DNA of 64,000 nucleotides. Source: a bacterium BRH_c32. GTDB lineage: Bacteria; Bacteroidota; Ignavibacteria; Ignavibacteriales; Melioribacteraceae. The DNA is taken from positions 1 to 64,000 of the forward strand of contig LOEU01000024.1 of assembly GCA_001516025.1 (NCBI GenBank), read 5' to 3'. Under the pieces are notes generated by a model, which saw only the letters and a program-made list of their open reading frames with translations, did not search any database and had not been told where the DNA came from. Positions 27,972-35,612 of the stretch are shown piece by piece; the stretch's first letter is position 1, and the number at the start of each line of letters is the position of its first letter. Both the position numbers and the translations under genes were made by a program.

Positions 27972-28949
27972 TTATTTTTCAGTTGTTTCTTCAGGAGCAG
28001 ATTTAGATTCCGATTCCTTTGCAGGCACTTCAGGAACATCTAAAGCCGGAGCTGCACTTTGTGCCGGTTTAGGTGTTGGTGTCTGGTTTGAACCTTGTCT
28101 TCTGTCACCGCCGCCTCTTCTGTCAAATTTTCTCTTATCGTCTCTTCCATCAACTTTTAATCTTTTTACTCTTGGCTTTCCGTCTCTCTTATCACCATCT
28201 CCATCATCTTCATTAATCTTTCCTAATTTCTCATTCTCGGCTGCTTCGTTTGCTCTTAATTCTTTCGATTTCTCATTCCCTTCAATTATAGCATCTGCTA
28301 AAATTTTAGAAATAATTTCAATTGCTCGTGAAGCATCGTCATTTCCCGGAATAATATAATCAATCGGATCAGGATCACAGTTTGTATCAACTATCGCAAA
28401 AAGAGGAATGTTTAATCTAAGCGCTTCTCTGATTGCAATCGATTCTTTCTTAATATCAACTATAAAAATAGCACCCGGCATTTTTGATAATGTTTCTACG
28501 CCATCAAGTACTTTTCTTAATTTATCTTTTTCTCTTGTAAGTGTTAATCTTTCTTTCTTGGTAATTTTTTCAAATGTACCATCGGTTTCTTTCTTTTCGA
28601 TATCTTGAAGACGTTTAATGCTTTTTCTAATTGTAGAAAAATTTGTAAGCATTCCGCCCAACCATCTTTCACTTACCCAGTTTGCATTACATCTTCTAGC
28701 TTCGGAAGCGACAGTACCTTTAGCTTGTTTTTTAGTACCTACGAATAGAACTCTTTTGCCTTCAGATGCAATTCTTGTCATGGCTTCGGCTGCGAGATCT
28801 ATTGATGATTGTGTTTTCTTTAAATCGATTATATGAATACCATTCTTTTCCATGAAAATATATGGTTTCATCTTTGGATTCCAACGGCGTGTAAGGTGCC
28901 CAAAATGTGCACCTGCTTCGATGAGTTGCGTTAATTCTACTCTTGGCAT
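27972..28949 (-). CDS. rpsB: Ribosomal protein S2 with a long C-terminal tail
   Basis: 325 residues; the core S2 fold ends near residue 228 ([50 protein letters not shown] are diagnostic). The remaining 97 residues are an extension: acidic and helical at 229-255, then basic and Arg/Gly rich ([11 protein letters not shown] region around 275-285), then a Pro/Ala/Glu/Ser tail. No frameshift is involved; the frame is continuous to a stop. The tail is likely disordered and could touch RNA. A structured leader precedes the gene (28983-29025). Confidence 0.95.
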   Translation of the reverse strand: MPRVELTQLIEAGAHFGHLTRRWNPKMKPYIFMEKNGIHIIDLKKTQSSIDLAAEAMTRIASEGKRVLFVGTKKQAKGTVASEARRCNANWVSERWLGGMLTNFSTIRKSIKRLQDIEKKETDGTFEKITKKERLTLTREKDKLRKVLDGVETLSKMPGAIFIVDIKKESIAIREALRLNIPLFAIVDTNCDPDPIDYIIPGNDDASRAIEIISKILADAIIEGNEKSKELRANEAAENEKLGKINEDDGDGDKRDGKPRVKRLKVDGRDDKRKFDRRGGGDRRQGSNQTPTPKPAQSAAPALDVPEVPAKESESKSAPEETTEK

Positions 28950-28982
28950 TTTTTCTCCTGTTTAGCTTCTATTCCCTTCATC

Positions 28983-29025
28983 TTTGCCTTTCGTCTCTTT
29001 TCTAGTATGAGACACAGGGGGCAAA
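28983..29025 (-). promoter_or_regulatory. Structured 5' leader of rpsB (candidate S2 autoregulatory element)
   Basis: Read on the minus strand: outer stem TTTGCC (29020-29025) with GGCAAA (28983-28988), an asymmetric internal loop (6 bases on one side, 4 on the other, GAAA), inner stem GTCTC (29009-29013) with GAGAC (28993-28997) and an 11-base apical loop. It sits 33 bases before the rpsB ATG, in a 116-base gap. The geometry is that of a protein-binding leader, not of a terminator: no T-tract follows. Identity as an S2 site is inference. Confidence 0.5.
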
Positions 29026-29065
29026 TCCGGAAATATGAATATTGTTTAATACGTTTATTAAAATA

Positions 29066-29452
29066 TTATCTCTTAGAGAACTGAAATCTCTTTCTAGCTT
29101 TTGGTTGTCCGTATTTCTTACGTTCCACCATTCTTGGATCTCTCTTGAGTAATCCTTCTGATTTTAAATTTGTTCTGAAATCAGGATTAATTTCTTCTAA
29201 GGCCCTTGAAATTCCAAGACGAATTGCTTCTGACTGCCCTGTAATTCCACCGCCATTTACTCTTGCGAATAAATCATATTTCCCTGATGTTTCAGTTACA
29301 CTAAATGGTTGCAAGATTGTATCTCTTTGTTCTTTCATTGGAAAGAATTTTTCGAATTCCTTATCATTGATCGTAACTTTTCCTGAACCACTTCTCAGGA
29401 ATACTCTTGCTACCGCATTTTTTCTTCTTCCAACGAATAATTTGTCAGCCAT
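29066..29452 (-). CDS. rpsI: Ribosomal protein S9
   Basis: 128 residues. [25 protein letters not shown] at the start and the C-terminal [24 protein letters not shown] with the terminal Lys-Arg that reaches the P-site are all present. Its ribosome site AAGGAG overlaps the stop codon of rplM, consistent with coupling of the pair. Confidence 0.98.
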   Translation of the reverse strand: MADKLFVGRRKNAVARVFLRSGSGKVTINDKEFEKFFPMKEQRDTILQPFSVTETSGKYDLFARVNGGGITGQSEAIRLGISRALEEINPDFRTNLKSEGLLKRDPRMVERKKYGQPKARKRFQFSKR

Positions 29453-29464
29453 TAAAACTACTCC

Positions 29465-29905
29465 TTAAAAACTTAACGGTTCCGGTTGCTGTGCAAGATG
29501 TGGATGCTCAACTCCGGTGTACACTTTTAATTTTTTTATTAATTTTCTTCCTAATTTAGTTTTAGGAAGCATCCCCTTTACAGCGGTCTCAATTATAAAT
29601 TCAGGTTTCTTTTCCATCATCTCTGCATAAGATCTTATTTTAACTCCACCAGGATATGTTGAATGGTGAAAATATGTTTTCTGGATTTCTCTCTTTCCGG
29701 TCATAACTACTTTATCAGCATTTATAACCACTACGAAATCACCAGCATCCATATTAGGTGTGTAAAGAGCTTTATTTTTACCTCTTATTACTTTAGCTAT
29801 ATTAGCAGCTAATCTACCGAGCACCTGATCAGTCGCATCTACTACATACCATTTTTGATCGGCTTCTTCCGGCTTATAGAATCGTGTTATTTTTTCTTGT
29901 TTCAA
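29465..29905 (-). CDS. rplM: Ribosomal protein L13
   Basis: 146 residues with KWYVVDATDQVLGRLAANIAKVIRGKNKALYTP, GDFVVVINADKVVMTG and AVKGMLPKTKLGRKL. The start codon is TTG at 29905: GGAGGAG lies 8 bases upstream and no ATG exists before the conserved core. First gene of rplM-rpsI-rpsB-tsf. Confidence 0.97.
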   Translation of the reverse strand: MKQEKITRFYKPEEADQKWYVVDATDQVLGRLAANIAKVIRGKNKALYTPNMDAGDFVVVINADKVVMTGKREIQKTYFHHSTYPGGVKIRSYAEMMEKKPEFIIETAVKGMLPKTKLGRKLIKKLKVYTGVEHPHLAQQPEPLSF

Positions 29906-29951
29906 CTTTACTTCTCCTCCAAAGGGAACACTTTTTATTACAAAGAACCGA

Positions 29952-29980
29952 AATATATTTTAATCCCTAATAAATGTCAA
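29952..29980 (-). promoter_or_regulatory. Promoter of rplM-rpsI
   Basis: TTGACA (29975-29980), 17-base spacer, TATATT (29952-29957) followed by TCG on the minus strand. Near-consensus vegetative promoter; predicted 5' leader is about 40 bases. The bases AATCTTGAC across the -35 are shared with the sufB promoter, but the second palindrome arm is absent here. Confidence 0.75.
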
Positions 29981-30156
29981 GATTACTCCCTTGTAAATAA
30001 ATAAGTTATCTCTTTTTTGTTGAGTTGCTTTATTCTTACACATTTTAGGTTATTACTATATTTACGTTATTTACTACTAAAATAAGAAAATTTTATTTTA
30101 TATAAAGAATATTTATATTTATTTTTTATATCAAATTTAATTGGAAGGAAAATATA

Positions 30157-31185
30157 ATGCCGAAAAAAAGTGATTTCTTAAAAGATGTGATACAACATTT
30201 CGATATTAAAGAACATAATGTAGTGCCTTTAGTAGACGCTATGGAAAAAATGGCTTTCAGTGCTCGCGACTTAAATCGTGCTGCCAAAATTTATGATATG
30301 ATGCTTAAAGATAAAGAATGTGCTGTTATACTTACCCTTGCTGGTAGTATCTTTAGCGCAGGTCTTAAAAAAATCGTTCATGATCTTATTGCGAATAAAA
30401 TGGTTGATGCCGTTGTATCTACCGGTGCATTAATGGTCGATCAAGATTTTTTTGAGGCTCTTGGTTTTAAGCATTATATCGGAACTCCATTTGTTGATGA
30501 TAACGTAATGAGAGATCTCCATATTGATAGGATCTATGATACCTTTATTGATGAAGATGAACTTAGAATTTGTGATGATACAACTGAGAAGATTTTTAAT
30601 AGCTTAGAACCTCGTCCATATTCTTCACGCGAACTCTTATGGCACTTCGGTAAGTACCTTGATGAAACCGGAGGTCCTAAAGTTGATGATTCTGTAATTT
30701 ATGCGGCATATAAAAATAATGTTCCCCTCTTTGTTCCTGCATTTTCTGATTGCTCCGCCGGTTTCGGAATTGTAGTTCATCAACATAATAATCCCGATAA
30801 ACACGTTTCTTTCGATTCAGGAAAAGATTTCCTTGAATTGACTCAAATTAAACTTCATAATAAAGAAACAGGTATTTTCATGATTGGCGGTGGAGTTCCT
30901 AAAAATTTCACTCAAGACATTGTGGTTGCAGCAGAAATATTAACAGACGATGCTCCTATGCACAAGTATGCAATTCAGATTACAGTTGCAGACGTTAGAG
31001 ACGGTGCCCTTTCAAGTTCTACTCTTAAGGAGGCTTCTTCATGGGGCAAAGTGGAAACTACTTATGAGCAGATGGTTTATTCAGAAGCAACTCTAGCAAT
31101 GCCATTAATTGCGGGCTATGCTTATCATAAAGGATCTTGGAAGGAGAGAGAATTTAAAGAACTCCAAAAACTCTTTATTAAATAA
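30157..31185 (+). CDS. Deoxyhypusine synthase-like protein
   Basis: 342 residues, the length of eukaryal/archaeal deoxyhypusine synthase. Motifs: FSARDLNRAAKIYDMML, LTLAGSIFSAGLKKIVHDLI, NKMVDAVVSTGALMVDQDF, PAFSDCSAGFGI, FMIGGGVPKNF and ASSWGK, where K298 aligns with the lysine that takes the aminobutyl group from spermidine in the human enzyme. Bacteria lack eIF5A, so the bacterial branch must use another acceptor; a polyamine such as putrescine (homospermidine formation) is the best-known alternative. ATG preceded by GGAAGGAAA. Single gene between a divergent ribosomal operon and its own terminator. Confidence 0.88.
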   Translation: MPKKSDFLKDVIQHFDIKEHNVVPLVDAMEKMAFSARDLNRAAKIYDMMLKDKECAVILTLAGSIFSAGLKKIVHDLIANKMVDAVVSTGALMVDQDFFEALGFKHYIGTPFVDDNVMRDLHIDRIYDTFIDEDELRICDDTTEKIFNSLEPRPYSSRELLWHFGKYLDETGGPKVDDSVIYAAYKNNVPLFVPAFSDCSAGFGIVVHQHNNPDKHVSFDSGKDFLELTQIKLHNKETGIFMIGGGVPKNFTQDIVVAAEILTDDAPMHKYAIQITVADVRDGALSSSTLKEASSWGKVETTYEQMVYSEATLAMPLIAGYAYHKGSWKEREFKELQKLFIK

Positions 31186-31225
31186 TCTGTAGGCACTTTT
31201 AAGCGTTATTTAGTTTTATTGCAAA

Positions 31226-31257
31226 AAACCCCGTCATTAAAACGGGGTTTATTTTTT
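31226..31257 (+). terminator. Terminator of the deoxyhypusine synthase-like gene
   Basis: Stem AAACCCCGT/ACGGGGTTT, loop of 7, then ATTTTTT. Forty bases after the stop. Confidence 0.88.
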
Positions 31258-31400
31258 GCAGATTCATCTAAAAAGAACAATAATCTTCAGTTTGAAAGCC
31301 CTCGATTTCTCAACCGAACACTACTATTCAAAAATGTCTCTGCCGTCAATTTTTATAATAATTTATTACAATATGTATTCAATGTAGTAAATATTTACCT

Positions 31401-31423
31401 AAAAAAATATCGTACTTGTACGA
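31401..31423 (-). terminator. Second, weaker terminator after the T9SS peptidase gene
   Basis: Minus-strand hairpin TCGTA-CAAG-TACGA (31410-31423, with the loop counted as 4) followed by TATTTTTTT. It lies 30 bases past the main terminator at 31454. Confidence 0.45.
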
Positions 31424-31453
31424 AAAATTTTCAATTTTGGACGATTTTTTATT

Positions 31454-31480
31454 AAAAACCGGAGTTCGCCCCGGTTTTTT
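31454..31480 (-). terminator. Terminator of the T9SS peptidase gene
   Basis: Nine-pair stem AAAAACCGG (31454-31462) / CCGGTTTTT (31471-31479), loop of 8, Ts on both flanks. Twenty-nine bases beyond the stop. Confidence 0.82.
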
Positions 31481-31508
31481 AATTTTATTCTTTGTATATC
31501 CTTTGCTC

Positions 31509-33827
31509 TTACTTCATCAAGATCATCTTCTTTGAAAGTTGAACGCCTTCTGATTGGATCGAATAAACATAAATTCCGCTTGCAAGTCCATTACCAAAAT
31601 TATCTTTTCCATCCCATACTAAGCTATAAACACCGGCTTCCATCTCTTTATTTACCAATGTCGCAACTTCTTTTCCAAGTATGTCATAAATTTTCATAGA
31701 TACATTACTGCTCTTGGGTAATGAAAATCTAATTGTAGTTTCCGGATTAAATGGATTGGGATAATTCTGTTCCAATGCAAATGTTTCAGGCAATAATTCT
31801 AATACATTTTCTTTTACATCCGTAACACCTGTGCTTACATATGCGCGAATCATATAAGTGTAAATTTTATCGGACCCTGAAGTGAGATAATACCATGTAT
31901 TTCCTGCCGATCCGGAAGTATAAGTAGCACTTGTATAATTCATCTGATTAGCCGGATTTGGCGAGCCGGTAATCATCACTCTATTTGCCCCTGTGCCATT
32001 ACCGTTATACTCGCCTTGAACAGGCAACATAACAACGAAACTCTTTGAAGCATCTATATTCTTTGATCTAAGATCTACCTTGAACCAATTAGTCCATGGA
32101 ATAGGATAAGGACTTGGAGGACGAGCATCAGAATTAACAGAAAATGAGGCTAATTGACCTTTGGAAATATTTGGTCTAAGAACACCACTATAATTTGAAA
32201 CTACACCTCTAATTGTTCCTGTTTGTCGTAATGCAAGTTTTATCGAATCTAATCTTGCACCCGGTATTCCCGGAAAAACAACTGCCACTGAATCACCATC
32301 CGTTAATGGTAATACTCCGGTAGGTTCTGTATCATCGTAAGAAAATGGGAAGATAGCATTCGAAACGTCTCCTACTACATTTAATCCAAATGAATATGGA
32401 CCCGGATTCCCTATTGTTGCTGCTCTATTTGTTATTCTCATCACTGCTAAGATTAATTCATTCTGATCTGAATTTAGTGTTACTTTATGTCCTTCTATTG
32501 CAGGTACGTCTTCAATTTCCACACTATTCGGACCTAATTTTATTGCTTTTAGCATTAGTGCATTATTACTCATTTTGTCGAAAGATACAGAATAACTTTT
32601 AGATCCGACAAATCGATAATATTCTACTCCAAAATTATATACTGTACCTTCGAGTCTTCCTGTGTTTGAATTGAGAAAATTGAATTTACGAGGTACTGCT
32701 AAGTCATTATATCTATTGCTATATGAATATCCATATTTGCTGTTCACATGATATTTATTGGCTACGTTAGCAATAAAGAAATCCTGAACTATGTCATTAA
32801 ATCTTCTCGAAGAACCCATTCGACTTAATGCCAGGTCTAATGCTCCTTCGGCAAACTGCCTTGTCTCAAGGAATTTCTTGAAGAACTCAGCTCCAAATTG
32901 TTCATATAGATAAAGTGCAAAACGTGCACCTCTTGAATAGTCAGTTAACACAATACTATTCGCACCGTCACTTCTCCAAGTTAATAGATATTGATTAGGT
33001 TCGCCGGCAAAACGGTACTGGCTATAAATTGGATATCCGTTTATAAATTCTGCTCCTAAAGAAAATGCTTCATTAAAAAAAGTTTCTTGTCTCTGATAAT
33101 AATTGTAATGAATCATATGTTGAAATTCATGAGCTAAAGTAGAACTTGCATTAACTTGATCTTCTACTTTTGTTAAATCCCATGGATTTGCATCTATATA
33201 AAAAATTTCTGCTTCATTGCTTGACGCGAATTGAGCTTTAGTATATTGATCACCACTGAAAAAATATCCGGCAACAAAACCGCCTGACCCGGTATATCCA
33301 TCCTTAATATCCAATAAAAGAATTACTATTCGAGGATCCCCGTCTTTATCAGGTGGTGCTCCAAATGTTTCGACGTCATTCTGATAAATGCCTTTCCCGT
33401 TATTCGCCGGTACTTTACTATCAAATGCTTCGATAAAAGCATTGACTGAAGATTGATTTACTCTACTGCCCCATTGTGCATCTTCTACGAATATGTAACA
33501 ATTCTGTCCGATGCCTCTGCAAGTCGCAGGAACTTTATAATAAGAATCATCAGTATGATTAATTGCAAACCATTCTTTCTGGCTTCCTACACTGAAATTC
33601 CATCCTTCTGCATTCGCGCTACTCTGAACTTTATTGAGTTCAGGATTTTTCTTTAAGTTCGCCTCTATTGCATCAACCAATTTATCTAATTTGGAATTCA
33701 TATCAATTTTGTATCTATCTTCAATTTTTTGTAAACCATTCTCTGCCGTTAGGTTTACATTTAGTTTCTGCGCTGATATAGATACAGTAAATAGAAATAT
33801 AATTGCTATAAATATTCTACTTTTCAT
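31509..33827 (-). CDS. Secreted HExxH metallopeptidase with type IX sorting domain
   Basis: 772 residues. Signal peptide 1-19; peptidase domain about 85-400 with H233-E-F-Q-H237 and a downstream E253 (FFNEAFS) as probable third zinc ligand, resembling the M30 (hyicolysin-like) and M6-like groups; a beta-rich middle (about 400-660); and a C-terminal type IX secretion sorting domain (about 685-772) opening with LEQNYPNPFNPETTI and closing with KKMILMK. Exported through the outer membrane and probably surface-attached or released. Overlaps the preceding lipoprotein gene by 4 bases. Confidence 0.85.
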   Translation of the reverse strand: MKSRIFIAIIFLFTVSISAQKLNVNLTAENGLQKIEDRYKIDMNSKLDKLVDAIEANLKKNPELNKVQSSANAEGWNFSVGSQKEWFAINHTDDSYYKVPATCRGIGQNCYIFVEDAQWGSRVNQSSVNAFIEAFDSKVPANNGKGIYQNDVETFGAPPDKDGDPRIVILLLDIKDGYTGSGGFVAGYFFSGDQYTKAQFASSNEAEIFYIDANPWDLTKVEDQVNASSTLAHEFQHMIHYNYYQRQETFFNEAFSLGAEFINGYPIYSQYRFAGEPNQYLLTWRSDGANSIVLTDYSRGARFALYLYEQFGAEFFKKFLETRQFAEGALDLALSRMGSSRRFNDIVQDFFIANVANKYHVNSKYGYSYSNRYNDLAVPRKFNFLNSNTGRLEGTVYNFGVEYYRFVGSKSYSVSFDKMSNNALMLKAIKLGPNSVEIEDVPAIEGHKVTLNSDQNELILAVMRITNRAATIGNPGPYSFGLNVVGDVSNAIFPFSYDDTEPTGVLPLTDGDSVAVVFPGIPGARLDSIKLALRQTGTIRGVVSNYSGVLRPNISKGQLASFSVNSDARPPSPYPIPWTNWFKVDLRSKNIDASKSFVVMLPVQGEYNGNGTGANRVMITGSPNPANQMNYTSATYTSGSAGNTWYYLTSGSDKIYTYMIRAYVSTGVTDVKENVLELLPETFALEQNYPNPFNPETTIRFSLPKSSNVSMKIYDILGKEVATLVNKEMEAGVYSLVWDGKDNFGNGLASGIYVYSIQSEGVQLSKKMILMK

Positions 33828-34147
33828 TTAATCCCCTTTTCATTGTCTAATTTCTCTGCTTGTTCTACAACTAAAATTTTACCGTCAGGTCCATCTCTAA
33901 AAGTACCCAATGTAACTGCATATTTTACACCCTGATTATTAAGCAGTTCCGAAACAATCTCTTCACTTCCTTCAATAATAAAGATAGTCCCATCATCTAA
34001 TTTTAATGCCGGTTTTGTAAATGGTTCATTCCCTACAACAACCACCATCCCTTTTAATGTTTCCTTTTCTCCGCAATTGCATGAACATCCCGTATTAATT
34101 AATACGAAAATAAAGGCAAATAAAAGAGTAAATATAATTCTTCTCAT
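33824..34147 (-). CDS. Small cysteine-rich lipoprotein
   Basis: 107 residues. Lipobox INTGC gives lipidation at C21; two further cysteines follow at once (C23, C25: CSCNCG). The rest (30-107) looks like a small beta barrel of OB type (GMVVVVGNEPFTKPALKLDDGTIFIIEG...KYAVTLGTFRDGPDGKILVVE) but I do not recognise the family. Overlaps the T9SS peptidase gene by 4 bases, which suggests a joint role. A TTGATA-17-TACCTT pair in the 104 bases upstream could be its promoter. Confidence 0.7.
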   Translation of the reverse strand: MRRIIFTLLFAFIFVLINTGCSCNCGEKETLKGMVVVVGNEPFTKPALKLDDGTIFIIEGSEEIVSELLNNQGVKYAVTLGTFRDGPDGKILVVEQAEKLDNEKGIK

Positions 34148-34251
34148 AGTGAGCCCTGAATTTAGTAAGTAAGATAAATTTTTATAATCTATTTTGTAAG
34201 GTATAATTTTATCACTTAAGTATCAAAAACGATATTTAATATTAATAAAAA

Positions 34252-34722
34252 TTAATTAGATGAGTTGCTGCCGGGTGCAACATCGAAGAGTGAAAATAAA
34301 TTATCTTCTGTACCAAGAAGGTCTTGAAGAGTCAAATTTACCAAAACATTATCCACTGCGTCCTGAATAATTTTCCATAATGAACGAACTGAGCACTCGG
34401 TAGTATTTGTACAAATATCATTCATCCCCGTATGACTTTGGCAAAAAGAATCATCATATAATCTTCCGCCAAGTACAAAAAGTACATCTATAATTTTTAT
34501 CTTATCGGGAGGAGCCGAAAGTGTGTATCCGCCCGATTGCCCTCTTTCACTTTCAAGGAATCCGCCCATTCGGAGAATGCGTAATATCTTACCCACATTG
34601 TGCTGCGAAATCCCTTCGTAAACGCTTATTTCAGGTATGGTAAGCGATTTTTCTACCTTGAAATACTTACCAATCCTGATTAAGCATCTTAATCCATATT
34701 CTTCTTGTGCACTAAATTTCAT
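34252..34722 (-). CDS. Rrf2 family regulator with three clustered cysteines
   Basis: 156 residues. Winged helix at the N-terminus (AQEEYGLRCLIRIGKYF, PEISVYEGISQHNVGKILRILRMGGFLESERGQSGGYTLS) as in IscR/CymR/RsrR. Cysteines C94, C104 and C110 (spacing 9 and 5) occupy the place of the iron-sulfur ligands of IscR-like members. It is the last gene of the suf operon and overlaps the bacilliredoxin gene by 4 bases, so it probably senses Fe-S status and feeds back on the operon; a matching inverted repeat lies at the sufB promoter. Confidence 0.9.
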   Translation of the reverse strand: MKFSAQEEYGLRCLIRIGKYFKVEKSLTIPEISVYEGISQHNVGKILRILRMGGFLESERGQSGGYTLSAPPDKIKIIDVLFVLGGRLYDDSFCQSHTGMNDICTNTTECSVRSLWKIIQDAVDNVLVNLTLQDLLGTEDNLFSLFDVAPGSNSSN

Positions 34723-35255
34723 TCTTCATTCAATGGAATTTTTGATCCGCATGAAATAAAATATTCTAGTTTAGCATATTTTTCAGGAGAAATTGAAGGA
34801 CCTACTCCTTTACAGAATTTGTCATATTCAGCAACCAAGTCGGCTGAAATCTCTTCGGCAGTTCTTCCTTCAATACCATATCTTGGCATTAAGAAAACCG
34901 ATTCACCTTCCTTGAATAATGCTATAAATGGAGATGACGGAGCTACACCCGGCAGATATTTATCTCTGAATAGTTCTAATGCATCTCTATCTTGACCTGC
35001 AAATAGCGTTAATAATTTATCGGGAATAACTGCATTCTGTAATGATAACGCTACTCCGGGACGTGCTGAACCAGCCGCACAGCCGCAAACAGAATTTATT
35101 ACCACCAAAACTGTTTCATTATTTTTTGGAGATAAAAATTCTTCGACCAACTGCGGAATAGTCAATTCCTTAAATCCAACATATAATAATTCATCCCTCA
35201 TCGGCTGAACTGCCTCAGGATCATATATCGGTGGTTTTATATTTATGTTATACAT
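34719..35255 (-). CDS. BrxA/BrxB family bacilliredoxin
   Basis: 178 residues. Thioredoxin-fold YphP/YqiW family with the CGC redox motif at C57-G58-C59 in VVINSVCGCAAGSARPGVALSLQ. Bacilliredoxins remove bacillithiol from S-bacillithiolated proteins. The protein is about 30 residues longer than the usual 140-145, and the extra C-terminus carries one cysteine in FISCGS and one just before it in KFCKG. Placed between sufT and the Rrf2 gene, 32 bases after sufT, within one transcript. Confidence 0.9.
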   Translation of the reverse strand: MYNINIKPPIYDPEAVQPMRDELLYVGFKELTIPQLVEEFLSPKNNETVLVVINSVCGCAAGSARPGVALSLQNAVIPDKLLTLFAGQDRDALELFRDKYLPGVAPSSPFIALFKEGESVFLMPRYGIEGRTAEEISADLVAEYDKFCKGVGPSISPEKYAKLEYFISCGSKIPLNEE

Positions 35256-35287
35256 CTTATATCCTTTCTAATATTAAAAAATAATAT

Positions 35288-35602
35288 TTATAAAAATCCT
35301 AATTCGAGTTTTGCCTCTTCGCTCATCATATCCATATTCCAAGTCGGCTCCCATACTAAATCCACATAAACTTCCTTAATGTCTTTTACCGTCTTCACCT
35401 TTGATTTTACTTCTCCGGGGAGACTTCCTGCCACAGGGCATGCAGGCGAAGTTAATGTCATTTTTATATACGTGTTCCCTTCATCGTCTATCTTAATTTC
35501 ATATATCAATCCTAATTCATAAATATCAACCGGTATTTCAGGATCAAATACAGTTTTTAGTCTATGAATAATATCCTGCTCTAATTTTCCTTTATCTATC
35601 AT
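35288..35602 (-). CDS. sufT: SufT / MIP18-type (DUF59) Fe-S assembly protein
   Basis: 104 residues from the ATG at 35602. DUF59 signature: RLKTVFDPEIPVDIYELGLIYEI and KMTLTSPACPVAGSLPGEV with the conserved cysteine of the TSPxCP motif. Members help maturation or carriage of Fe-S clusters. A TTG at 35620 in the same frame would add six residues and overlap sufS, but the ATG at 35602 has an AAGGGAA ribosome site and matches family N-termini. Confidence 0.9.
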   Translation of the reverse strand: MIDKGKLEQDIIHRLKTVFDPEIPVDIYELGLIYEIKIDDEGNTYIKMTLTSPACPVAGSLPGEVKSKVKTVKDIKEVYVDLVWEPTWNMDMMSEEAKLELGFL

Positions 35603-35612
35603 CTCTTTTCCC

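Larger units (their letters stand above)
31186..31508. other. Gene-free stretch holding three terminators
   Basis: The 323 bases between two convergent genes contain one plus-strand terminator (31226-31257) and two minus-strand ones (31401-31423 and 31454-31480). Between 31258 and 31400 I see no gene, RNA or repeat; short open frames here lack ribosome sites and run through the hairpins. Confidence 0.6.

Noticed and set aside
31219-31455. 78-codon plus-strand open frame in the gap after the deoxyhypusine synthase-like gene
   Set aside because: No ribosome site, low-complexity composition, and it begins inside one terminator hairpin and crosses another terminator-like hairpin, ending at the edge of a third.
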